From: an uncultured Ruminococcus sp.
GTDB lineage: Bacteria; Bacillota; Clostridia; Oscillospirales; Ruminococcaceae
DNA: 64,000 bases
Direction of reading: 5' to 3'
NCBI GenBank assembly: GCA_934463425.1
Contig: CAKSJP010000004.1
Coordinates: forward strand, 54,073 to 118,072
The notes under the pieces were generated by a model. It was not told the DNA's origin. It did not search any database and was given only the letters and a program-made list of their open reading frames with translations. The position numbers were made by a program, and so were the translations under genes. This document shows positions 27,118 to 34,445 of the stretch, piece by piece (position 1 is the first letter of the stretch; each line of letters opens with the position of its first letter).

Positions 27118-28056
27118 TCATATTATTATTGTGTCTTCAAACCTTTCAAGAGCATCCAACACAGCATAGTACACCATTTCATCAGGACTATATTTATTAT
27201 TTTTGAATATAGAATTGCCTGAATGATTAAAATGCTCCAAAATCGCAGCGGCACAGCCAGCACTCTGATTCTTCCCAGATTCACATTGACAAATGATTTG
27301 CCGTAATTTCTTCGATTTTGCGGAATATACAAATTCTGCTATTTTATCGGCTTCGGGAAGTTCTGTCTGAAAATCATCTAACGGAATGTAGAGTACATTA
27401 TCTGCTTTTCCGTTGTAATCAACAAGCGAATAGCTTGGGTCGGTATTATATCTATCGGGGTCATAAAAGCTGATGACAGCATTATTTTGAGGTGAACCAA
27501 TGTTCGAATAACTTTCTATAATTTTTCTGGAGCAGACTTTAACATCCCATTTTTTAATCCCAAGGCTTGAAAAGATAGTAATATCACCGTCAATTACTGT
27601 TCTATTTTCTTTATTTAATCCAATTAAACAAGCTAATCCTCTTATTTGAACATTTCCTTTAATTGTGACATAGCCAGATATTTTTGCGCTTTCAAAAGCT
27701 TCGGCATCATCACATATTATTGCATTTCCTTCGACAACTGCATTTTCATCAACTGTTCCACGTCCGCATATAACCGCATTTTCACAAATAACACCATTCC
27801 CACAAACATAAGCATCATCTTTAACAACGGCGCTTTCTATTGCAACAGCTTCTTCGTCAACCCAGCACAGTCCATTTTGAGAAAGATTGTTTTCCGTTTC
27901 AATCCAGCCACCCAAATCTCCTATATTAACTTCCTCTAACATAGTGGGAGGTTGAAATCTTTTCAATGCCCTAATACGTTTTACTTCATGTTCAGAACCA
28001 TTGTTGTTTATAATACGAGTTTCACCTGTGAATTCATATTTTGCTGTGTTTTCCAT
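27118..28056 (-). CDS. YdcK-like beta-helix protein fused to a phosphatase-like domain lacking the catalytic Arg
   Basis: A 312-residue two-part protein. Residues 28-63 (RALKRFQPPTMLEEVN, GDLGGWIETENNLSQ) and the following x-ENA-x repeats to about 165 resemble E. coli YdcK and phage left-handed beta-helix proteins. Residues 193-310 look like a dual-specificity-phosphatase fold of phage type: the P-loop region IICQCESGKNQSAGCAAAILEHF aligns with the CX5R signature, but the Arg is Gln264 (Cys258-X5-Gln264). Catalysis is therefore doubtful, and a binding role is more likely if the alignment holds. The gene lies at the left end of the element, 39 bp from the resolvase, in the same direction. Confidence 0.65.
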   Translation of the reverse strand: MENTAKYEFTGETRIINNNGSEHEVKRIRALKRFQPPTMLEEVNIGDLGGWIETENNLSQNGLCWVDEEAVAIESAVVKDDAYVCGNGVICENAVICGRGTVDENAVVEGNAIICDDAEAFESAKISGYVTIKGNVQIRGLACLIGLNKENRTVIDGDITIFSSLGIKKWDVKVCSRKIIESYSNIGSPQNNAVISFYDPDRYNTDPSYSLVDYNGKADNVLYIPLDDFQTELPEADKIAEFVYSAKSKKLRQIICQCESGKNQSAGCAAAILEHFNHSGNSIFKNNKYSPDEMVYYAVLDALERFEDTIII

Positions 28057-28095
28057 TTTTTATAATCTCCTTTTTAGTTTATACTTAATATAAGG

Positions 28096-28683
28096 TTATT
28101 GCTCCACAATCCTCAAATACTTATAAATCGTCGGATAAGACAAATTACAAAGCCTTGAAAACTCCTTTTTATTAATCTCACCCTTTTTATATTTTGGATA
28201 ATGCTTATAAAAGATACTTGGAATATCGTCTGCTGTTGTAGACGGTCTGCCGATTGTTTTACCTTTGGCTTTTGCATTTTCCATACCGCTTTTTACTCTT
28301 TGACTAATGATGTTACGTTCCAGTTCGCTGAATACACCCATCATTTTGAGCATACCCTCAGTCATAGGGTCAAGCTCTTTACTGCAATCCACAACGAAAG
28401 TACCAAGCACTAATTTTATATGCTTATTTTTAGCAAGTTCTATAATATCACAAAGCTGTTTCGTACTCCGGGTAATTCTGCTGACCTCTGTTGCAAGAAT
28501 GGTATCACCCGACTGCACAACATTAAGCAGTTTCTTTAGTTCTGCCCTGTCAGCTTTCATGCCGCTTTCGTATTCAAGATAAATCGTAGTATCGGTTGCC
28601 CCTTGTTGTTTCAGCTCTCGTACTTGCCTGTTTATGTCCTGCATTTTCTCGTTGGTGGAACATCTCGCATAACCGTAAATCAT
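28096..28683 (-). CDS. Small serine recombinase (resolvase/invertase type)
   Basis: A 195-residue resolvase. The catalytic domain starts MIYGYARCS with nucleophile Ser9, and the conserved TEVSRITRS and MGVFSELERNIISQRVKSGMENAKAKGKTIGRP segments are present. The C-terminal 40 residues hold a HTH (KKEFSRLCNLSYPTIYKYL) for DNA recognition. The ATG at 28683 is preferred over a GTG three codons upstream because GAGGTGA overlaps that GTG. It could resolve co-integrates or invert a segment of the element. The main integrase is the large recombinase at the other end. Confidence 0.9.
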   Translation of the reverse strand: MIYGYARCSTNEKMQDINRQVRELKQQGATDTTIYLEYESGMKADRAELKKLLNVVQSGDTILATEVSRITRSTKQLCDIIELAKNKHIKLVLGTFVVDCSKELDPMTEGMLKMMGVFSELERNIISQRVKSGMENAKAKGKTIGRPSTTADDIPSIFYKHYPKYKKGEINKKEFSRLCNLSYPTIYKYLRIVEQ

Positions 28684-28849
28684 CGAAGTCACCTCAATAA
28701 TATTTAATGTGTAAATATTATAAGATATAAATGAAAAGAAGTCAACTGTTTCTTTTATAATTTCAGCCGTAATTTTTTAAGATTACGGCTGTTTTTTCGG
28801 TATCAAAAATTATAAACGGAAAGAGATGTTTTCTTTTATGGAGATTTCG

Positions 28850-30067
28850 TTACGATAACCAGTTATGCCCGCAATTTGGGCAGGTGAACCCTTCTGTTCC
28901 GACTCCAGTTGTAAAGAATCCATACCCACAGTTCGGACACCAGACGTTTGGTGTTTCGCCCATATCAAACGAATCATCGGCGATTGTTGCATCATAGATA
29001 TTTATCCAGCCTAAACCAGATTTCAATCTGCCCCATGTACGATAAGCAGGCGGCTGTCCGTCTTCCACGTATTCTTCCACAATTGTATATTTTTCATTGT
29101 CAGTAATGGTTCCCACAATCTTAGCACTGTAACTTGGTGCGTCATAGATCGGCAATTCCGGATTGGTGACTTGAATAATATACGGTTCAGAAAAATGCTG
29201 CGTTTCATTTCCGTATTGCACGGATTCATCCATACGTATTCTGTAAACCTCTTCATATTGTGACGGAATGCCGGGAATATCTGACATTGTGACATAGAGT
29301 TTGATAGAGCCGTCATCAAAAGTCAGGACTCCCTCGATTTCATCATCATAAAAATAAGCGGAATTTCTTTCAATCGCTGCAGTTAAATTATCCAAAGAAC
29401 AAAGCCTGTAATACCATAATGAAAAAGTAACTGTTGATGAATCGATAGAATGAATCGTCAGCTCACTTTCAGCACTATTTTCCATGTGCCAGAATCCCAC
29501 ATATTCATCTGCACTTAAAAGTGCAGCGGCAGTTGTTGTCGTTTCTGAGATTGCTGCAGTTGAAGTTGCGGCAGAAGTAGTAGTAATTGTTGTTGATTCT
29601 GTAATTGTTGATTCTGTTGTAGTTTCTGATATGGAATTGGAAACAGAAACTGCACTATCCTCAGGGTTCTCTTTTGTAAAATACAAAAACGCAAACACGG
29701 CGAAAGCAATTATGACAATTACCAGAAGTATGCTGAGTACAATAACTGGAGCTTTTGATTTTCCGGACGTTTTTTCTGCACTTTTTTGAACGGTGTCAAC
29801 TGACTGTTCAGAAACAGCAGCCTCTACAGGTTCTTTTTTGATTTCTTCATTCTTGGCTATCGAAGAGGAATCATTGGTAAACTCGGCTTTTGGGTTATCC
29901 GTAATCTTTTCTTTGGGTATCGGAGCATTTTCTGTACTTTTCCAAACATCTGAATCTGATGGAATTTCATTTTCTTGATTTGCCGGTTCATTATTTGGAT
30001 TTTCCCAGTTAGGTTTCGCAGAGGAATCCCTGTTTCCCCAACCGGGAGGAAGATGATTATTAGGCAT
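28850..30067 (-). CDS. Membrane protein with SH3-like domain and C-terminal zinc ribbon
   Basis: A 405-residue protein of unknown function. Residues 1-106 are hydrophilic and probably disordered, starting PNNHLPPGWGNRD. One TM helix spans about 107-130. A Ser/Thr-rich stalk covers about 138-185. A globular extracytoplasmic part ends in a bacterial SH3-like segment (YDAPSYSAKIVGTI ... SGLGWINIYD). The last residues form a zinc ribbon with Cys377, Cys380, Cys396 and Cys399 (CPNCGYGF ... CPNCGHNW). It overlaps the triple-PspC gene by 8 bp, so the pair is translationally coupled and probably forms one membrane complex. Its transcript also carries the Xre gene at 31654. Confidence 0.7.
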   Translation of the reverse strand: MPNNHLPPGWGNRDSSAKPNWENPNNEPANQENEIPSDSDVWKSTENAPIPKEKITDNPKAEFTNDSSSIAKNEEIKKEPVEAAVSEQSVDTVQKSAEKTSGKSKAPVIVLSILLVIVIIAFAVFAFLYFTKENPEDSAVSVSNSISETTTESTITESTTITTTSAATSTAAISETTTTAAALLSADEYVGFWHMENSAESELTIHSIDSSTVTFSLWYYRLCSLDNLTAAIERNSAYFYDDEIEGVLTFDDGSIKLYVTMSDIPGIPSQYEEVYRIRMDESVQYGNETQHFSEPYIIQVTNPELPIYDAPSYSAKIVGTITDNEKYTIVEEYVEDGQPPAYRTWGRLKSGLGWINIYDATIADDSFDMGETPNVWCPNCGYGFFTTGVGTEGFTCPNCGHNWLS

Positions 30068-30944
30068 TTTCTTCCTCCTCAGTCGGAACAATCGCTGCAA
30101 TGATAAAGTATAATGCCATTGGGAAAATCAGAACAATTGTCAGCAAGCGTACAAGCCATAAGGGCATATTGGAATATTCTGCGAAACCTGCACACAGTCC
30201 CAGAAATACTTTTTTGTTCTTGGTTTTATAAAGCCTTTTGCGGACTATGCCTTGCTCCACTTTTTCTTTTACCGGAACAAAAGCTGAAATGATAAAGTAA
30301 AGAATCGGTCCGATGATTGTAGATATGGACAACACAGCAAAAATGCGAACCCACATAACCGGAATGTCTGTGTACACTGAAAATCCTTTACACAATCCTG
30401 TAATGTCCTTGCCTTTCTGAATACGATAGAATTTTCCTCTTTGGATTCCCTCTTCCGCATTTTCTTTATACGGAACGCAAGCACCAATCAGAAAATACAG
30501 AATTGCACCAATCACCGTCACTCCGTAAAGCACAGTCATAATGCGAACCCAAAGCAGAGGAATTCCGGTATATTCTGAAATGCCGGTACACATTCCCATA
30601 ACCACCTTGTCTTTTTTTATCCTGCAAAATTTCGGTGCTTTAACTTCCTCCCGAATTACATCAGGCGGTGCCATGGAATAGCTGTTTCCACAGTTTGGAC
30701 AAAAGGCATATGTCACATTGTCAATTACTTTGACAGCTTCAATCAGTTTAAATCCATGTATCATCACTTGTACGATAGAAAGATAGAAAAGAGAAAGTAA
30801 AAATTTCAATCCGTATGCCGGAAGCTGAATGGATATTCTCTTTGACGTCGTTTTGCTGAGCAATACGGCATGGTCTGTATTGCAGTAGGGACAGTGTATC
30901 TCTTTTTCTATGATCTCATTTTCTTTATTTTGGTTATGTGCCAT
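30060..30944 (-). CDS. Membrane protein with N-terminal zinc ribbon and three tandem PspC domains
   Basis: A 294-residue protein. Cys18, Cys21, Cys82 and Cys85 (CPYC and CPNC) frame a zinc-ribbon-like region interrupted by a hydrophobic helix at about 45-63. Three PspC domains follow at about 106-159, 171-225 and 236-288, each with a basic start, a GxCxGxxxYxxxPxxWVR motif and a paired hydrophobic segment. PspC proteins sense or respond to membrane stress; three copies in one chain are unusual. A zinc ribbon on both this protein and its partner suggests a shared assembly. It starts 14 bp after the upstream unknown gene. Confidence 0.85.
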   Translation of the reverse strand: MAHNQNKENEIIEKEIHCPYCNTDHAVLLSKTTSKRISIQLPAYGLKFLLSLFYLSIVQVMIHGFKLIEAVKVIDNVTYAFCPNCGNSYSMAPPDVIREEVKAPKFCRIKKDKVVMGMCTGISEYTGIPLLWVRIMTVLYGVTVIGAILYFLIGACVPYKENAEEGIQRGKFYRIQKGKDITGLCKGFSVYTDIPVMWVRIFAVLSISTIIGPILYFIISAFVPVKEKVEQGIVRKRLYKTKNKKVFLGLCAGFAEYSNMPLWLVRLLTIVLIFPMALYFIIAAIVPTEEEENA

Positions 30945-30958
30945 GATAATTGTCTCCC

Positions 30959-31564
30959 TTATTTTCTGTATTCTGCAACCTCAATCCATGCTGCATTTTC
31001 CCACTCGATGGGAGAAGTATAACCGCTTTCAGAAACAGCTTTTCTGACACAATTCTGGAAAGCAATATATTCCTCATAGTTCCACTTACTCCAGGGCTTT
31101 GAAGTGATTTCACTGTACTTGCCTACAGTACCATCCTTTTGGGGAACGCATTCCAGTTTCAGACAATGTTTCAGCTTTGGATTATCTGAGCCAACAGCCT
31201 GCATAATATAGCTATCCACAGGAATGTGCAGATAGTTTTTCAGAGCAGAGTCCTCTGCCGTCATCAAAACATATTTTAGCATCATATTCAGCCACTTTTG
31301 TGCCTGTCCATACGTCAATTCGCTGATTTCCGAATATGTATTGATGATTTCTTCGCAGATTCTTTGATGCTCACAGTCAAAGGCATTCTGTTTTTCGTCA
31401 GATTCCTTTACGGCATTCGCCAAAACGTCATATTCATGGACGAGCATTTCACAGATTTTTCGCTTTGCACTTTTTTTAGTGTCTTTATTATCTGTGTTGA
31501 ACTTTATCGTTCTGCACAAGTCCAGATAAGCTTTTTCTGCACATTTGATTAGAATATCGTTCAT
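30959..31564 (-). CDS. Hypothetical protein in the PspC operon
   Basis: A 201-residue, mostly helical soluble protein with no named family recognised. The best-conserved-looking part is ISELTYGQAQKWLNMMLKYVLM around 98-119, followed by HIPVDSYIMQAVG. The ATG at 31564 is chosen for its AAAGGGTGA ribosome site; the open frame extends 18 codons further without one. It lies between the Xre gene and the triple-PspC gene, tightly spaced, so it is part of the same transcript. There is no TM segment or zinc motif, so it may be the cytoplasmic partner of the membrane pair. Confidence 0.65.
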   Translation of the reverse strand: MNDILIKCAEKAYLDLCRTIKFNTDNKDTKKSAKRKICEMLVHEYDVLANAVKESDEKQNAFDCEHQRICEEIINTYSEISELTYGQAQKWLNMMLKYVLMTAEDSALKNYLHIPVDSYIMQAVGSDNPKLKHCLKLECVPQKDGTVGKYSEITSKPWSKWNYEEYIAFQNCVRKAVSESGYTSPIEWENAAWIEVAEYRK

Positions 31565-31653
31565 ACTATCACCCTTTGTCATATTGAAGTACGCATACTT
31601 CAAAAATTCAAGTACCATAATTTTTACCCTTCGCTCTTGTCTTGTTTGATCGT

Positions 31654-31842
31654 TTACATAAACTTTTCAGGCTTTACGTTCAGAGCATAGCAAATCGCTC
31701 TTAGGTCTTCCGGGTACAGCGTTTGTTTTCCGTTCAGAATCGCATCAAAAGACTTAGCGGAAATTCCTGCTTTCTTTGCGACATTTGCTGCTTTTAAGCC
31801 ATTGTTTGCCATGTATGTGCGAACTTTCTCATAAACTCTCAT
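31654..31842 (-). CDS. Small Xre-type HTH regulator, leftward
   Basis: A 62-residue protein that is almost only a Cro/C1-type HTH: NGLKAANVAKKAGISAKSFDAILNGKQTLYPEDLRAICYALNV. It is the first gene of the leftward operon and divergent from a second Xre gene. GGAGT precedes its ATG. Such paired divergent HTH genes often form a phage-like switch. It may repress one or both promoters between them. Confidence 0.85.
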   Translation of the reverse strand: MRVYEKVRTYMANNGLKAANVAKKAGISAKSFDAILNGKQTLYPEDLRAICYALNVKPEKFM

Positions 31843-31880
31843 AAGACAGACTCCTTTCCAGAAATTCTGGATTTATTATC

Positions 31881-31909
31881 ATTTTACCACAGATTATCTG
31901 TTAAGTCAA
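31881..31909 (-). promoter_or_regulatory. Promoter of the leftward HTH/PspC operon with an operator in its spacer
   Basis: On the minus strand TTGACT (31909-31904), 17-bp spacer, TAAAAT (31886-31881). The spacer contains the palindrome ACAGAT-T-ATCTGT at 31889-31901, a good repressor site. Confidence 0.8.
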
Positions 31910-31940
31910 GCAGGCTATACAGATTTTCTTGATTCCTTTG

Positions 31941-31969
31941 TTGACATAACAGAATTCATGTGGTACAAT
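31941..31969 (+). promoter_or_regulatory. Promoter of the rightward HTH gene with a related operator
   Basis: TTGACA, 17-bp spacer, TACAAT. The spacer carries ACAGAATTCATGT, similar in outline and position to the palindrome in the opposing promoter, so the same repressor may bind both. Confidence 0.82.
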
Positions 31970-31987
31970 CAAGGTAGAGGTGATTTG

Positions 31988-32293
31988 ATGAAATACGAAA
32001 TCGGTGCAAGAATCCGTAAATATCGGGAAATGAGTGGTTTCAGCCAAAAGGAACTGGCACAGAAAATCGGTGTCAGCAACAGCCGTGTTTCCAACTGGGA
32101 ACAGGGAATCAACCGTCCCGATGCGGATATTCTTGCGGATATCTGCAAGGCATTGAATGTATCTCCCAGTGAGCTGCTTGATGTCAGATTATCACCGGAA
32201 GATCTAAGCGAACAAGAGCGAAAGGTAATTATGGCTTATCGCACCAAACCAGACCTCAGGAAAGCTGTAAATATTCTTTTGGGTATTGAATAA
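31988..32293 (+). CDS. Xre-family transcriptional regulator, rightward
   Basis: A 101-residue Cro/C1-type repressor. The HTH covers about 6-60 (IRKYREMSGFSQKELAQKIGVSNSRVSNWEQGINRPDADIL), followed by a short helical tail (SEQERKVIMAYRTKPDLRKAVNILLG) typical of small element repressors that dimerise. The ATG at 31988 has AGAGGTGAT before it. It is transcribed alone and divergently from the PspC operon, so it is the likely master regulator of the element's cargo. Confidence 0.88.
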   Translation: MKYEIGARIRKYREMSGFSQKELAQKIGVSNSRVSNWEQGINRPDADILADICKALNVSPSELLDVRLSPEDLSEQERKVIMAYRTKPDLRKAVNILLGIE

Positions 32294-32594
32294 TTGTTTT
32301 TTCAGCAAAGAAAAAAGCTTTCTGCATGAAAAAACGATACAGTTGTCCGCGGTTATTAACGGTTGAAAAGCCGAGTTGTTACTTTTGCTGAATTATCGCT
32401 TGATTTCTATTGCTGCTTTTGTGAAATCCAACTAATTCAAGCCGCTTTTTGAAAAAACCTTATATATTATTGACGGCACGGATAGGACTGTTCTTTTGCC
32501 TGATTTGTCGGTATGTTGTGCAGAAACTTTCTGTGTACTTTTATATATAGAAAAAGCCATTGGCACTTCATTTATAGTGTCAATGGCTTTTGGT
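32294..32594. other. Non-coding stretch between the Xre gene and the RT operon
   Basis: About 300 AT-rich bases without a credible open frame. It ends in a convergent hairpin terminator (32552-32590). No group II intron domain V, retron-like msr/msd stem or repeat was recognised, but the stretch lies just downstream of the reverse transcriptase operon and could hold an RNA partner. Confidence 0.5.
32552..32590. terminator. Convergent terminator of the RT operon and Xre gene
   Basis: AAAAGCCATTGGCACT and AGTGTCAATGGCTTTT pair with one imperfect position around a 7-nt loop; A/T-rich tails on both sides. Confidence 0.8.
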
Positions 32595-32783
32595 TTAATT
32601 ATTAAATAAGAATTCCTGTACTTCATCAAGCAACATATACGCTATAGAGAGCTTGTTTTTATATCTGATAGGCAGCTTGTTCTCCTTTTCTTTGGCTTCA
32701 ACTATATTATTCTTTGCAAAGCCAAGTAACTCTATTGCGTTAGGCTCAAAATTATCAAATGTTATTCGAGTTTTATTTTTCAT
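32595..32783 (-). CDS. Small hypothetical protein downstream of the reverse transcriptase
   Basis: A 62-residue protein (MKNKTRITFDNFEPNAIELLGFAKNN...) not matching a known family; probably one N-terminal strand and two charged helices ending LDEVQEFLF. AAAGGAGAT precedes its ATG. It starts 23 bp after the reverse transcriptase stop and ends at the terminator, so it is co-transcribed with the RT and may be its partner. Confidence 0.65.
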   Translation of the reverse strand: MKNKTRITFDNFEPNAIELLGFAKNNIVEAKEKENKLPIRYKNKLSIAYMLLDEVQEFLFNN

Positions 32784-32806
32784 ATAAGAAAATCTCCTTT
32801 AGGTTA

Positions 32807-34051
32807 TTAATCATATTGGGCGAATATCTTTCCTATAAATTTTGCAATTTGTTTGTTCCCTGTGTGCTCAGTGATATAAGAAACAATTTCAAATTCTACA
32901 CTATGAATTGATTCAATCATGGCGAGATTTGTATAGTAATTCAACCACCCCCTTAATTTCTTTGCCAGTGATTCACATAAACATTCATAAGACATATTAG
33001 GAAAGTCATTTAATATTTCCTTTATCTTGTTTAGAAGAAAATCCATATTATCTCTGGTTGGAACAGAAATAATATTATTGTTTTGCTTATAAATTCTATA
33101 TCCAAGAAATGAAAAGCCGTCTTTCAAATGAGTAATTTTAGTTTTTTCATACGAAAGGCTTAACCCTCTTTCAGATAAGAAACACTCTACCACAGGGACA
33201 ACAATTTGCAGGGAAGCCTTACTTATACCTGTAATAATAAAATCATCTGCATAGCGTATTATGTGTACAGTATCATTAAATCTGTCTTTAAGAACTCTTT
33301 CCAATCCATCAAGGACCATGTTGCAAATAATACCTGATATGCAAGAGCCTTGAGGAATACCTTTTTCTGAGGAATAGAATATTTTATTATATACATATCC
33401 GCATTGAAGGAATTGCTTTAATATTTCTTTGTCTATTGGTATGTTATCCATAATCCATTTGTGGCTTATATTATCAAAGCAGGCTTTTATATCAGCTTTC
33501 AGAATCCATTCAATTTCTGAATGTTTGGATAATAGTTCAATACATTTTGCTATGGCATCTTTTGCACTCTTATTGTGACGGAAACCAAAGGAACAGGAAT
33601 CTGCGGTGATTTCTGCAATCGGTTCTAACGCTAGCTTGTATAACGTTTGCATAGCTCTGTCTTTAATAGTAGGAATTCCTAAAGGGCGTAATTGCCCATT
33701 AGACTTTTTAATAAACATCCTTTTTAGTGGTTTGTGTTTATATCCTCTGTGTTTTAATGCTTTTATTGCTTGAAATTTCTCTTCAGGCTCATTCCATAAA
33801 ACCCCGTCTATTCCGGCAGTGCGATTTCCGTTATTGGAAGTAACAATATTTATTGCTATTGCTTTGGCATAAAACGAATGAATCAGTTTCTTCTGTAAAC
33901 ATTCTACTCGCTTATCATTACAATTGGTAAAGGCTAAGGCAATACGCTTTTGCAGCTTTTTAACACATTTTTCTGCTGTGTCAAAATTGATTTTTTCCCA
34001 GCAATCAATTGTGTCAGAAGTAGCACACATATTTATGTTAATTTTGCTCAT
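32807..34051 (-). CDS. Stand-alone group-II-like reverse transcriptase
   Basis: A 414-residue RT of the group II intron (LtrA-like) lineage. The RT N-terminal domain (NNGNRTAGIDGVLW near 73-86, RPLGIPTIKDRAMQ at 122-135) precedes catalytic motif A DIKACFD at 187-193, GIPQG at 231-235 and YADD at 267-270. The maturase-like thumb segment KLRGWLNYYTN is at 365-375. It lacks the C-terminal HNH endonuclease of mobile group II introns, and no domain V was seen on either side. The active-site aspartates are intact. It is flanked by two tiny co-directional genes, suggesting a domesticated RT system rather than an intron ORF. GGAGATGAG precedes ATG. Confidence 0.88.
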   Translation of the reverse strand: MSKININMCATSDTIDCWEKINFDTAEKCVKKLQKRIALAFTNCNDKRVECLQKKLIHSFYAKAIAINIVTSNNGNRTAGIDGVLWNEPEEKFQAIKALKHRGYKHKPLKRMFIKKSNGQLRPLGIPTIKDRAMQTLYKLALEPIAEITADSCSFGFRHNKSAKDAIAKCIELLSKHSEIEWILKADIKACFDNISHKWIMDNIPIDKEILKQFLQCGYVYNKIFYSSEKGIPQGSCISGIICNMVLDGLERVLKDRFNDTVHIIRYADDFIITGISKASLQIVVPVVECFLSERGLSLSYEKTKITHLKDGFSFLGYRIYKQNNNIISVPTRDNMDFLLNKIKEILNDFPNMSYECLCESLAKKLRGWLNYYTNLAMIESIHSVEFEIVSYITEHTGNKQIAKFIGKIFAQYD

Positions 34052-34126
34052 CTCCTTTCAAAAGTTCTGCAAATGCGTTATTGGATATTTTATTATGGAG
34101 GAGGTCCTCTTACTTTGCATTTTATT

Positions 34127-34315
34127 TTAGGCTGACTTAGAATGCTCATTTTCTTTCACCTTTCCATTTACAGATTGAGTATAATCGCTTTCTGTTAAGA
34201 AAGCGTTATATTCTTCTTTGTGGTCTTTGACATATTCACTGATATCTGCAAATATGGATTCAGCGAACATTTTAGCTTGCTTTTCATTGATTTGTATATC
34301 AGAATAATAATCCAT
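34127..34315 (-). CDS. Small hypothetical protein upstream of the reverse transcriptase
   Basis: A 62-residue acidic, helical protein (MDYYSDIQINEKQAKMFAES...) of unknown function. The ATG at 34315 with AGAAGGG upstream is preferred; a GTG three codons earlier lies too close to that site. It is the first gene of the RT transcript, 75 bp before the RT start. A weak divergent promoter for it overlaps the rightward promoter at 34350-34378. Confidence 0.6.
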   Translation of the reverse strand: MDYYSDIQINEKQAKMFAESIFADISEYVKDHKEEYNAFLTESDYTQSVNGKVKENEHSKSA

Positions 34316-34349
34316 ATTTGCCACATCCCTTCTTTTTTTGAATTTACTC

Positions 34350-34378
34350 TTGACTTTAATTGCATTATATCATATAAT
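34350..34378 (+). promoter_or_regulatory. Promoter of the zinc-finger/integrase operon
   Basis: TTGACT, 17-bp spacer, TATAAT. On the opposite strand TATAAT (34369-34364) with a poor -35 box overlaps it, so the RT operon and the integrase operon may compete for polymerase. Confidence 0.75.
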
Positions 34379-34445
34379 AAGTTTATAGTAATCTGCGTAT
34401 TATAAACCTTAGCATAAACTTTCAAGTTGTTTGAGGTATTTGATC

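Noticed and set aside
32294..34130. Group II intron around the reverse transcriptase
   Set aside because: No domain V-like hairpin with its conserved AGC and distal bulge was seen on the minus strand downstream of the ORF, another gene follows after 23 bp, and no 5' intron consensus GUGYG was recognised at a sensible distance. A covariance search could still overturn this.
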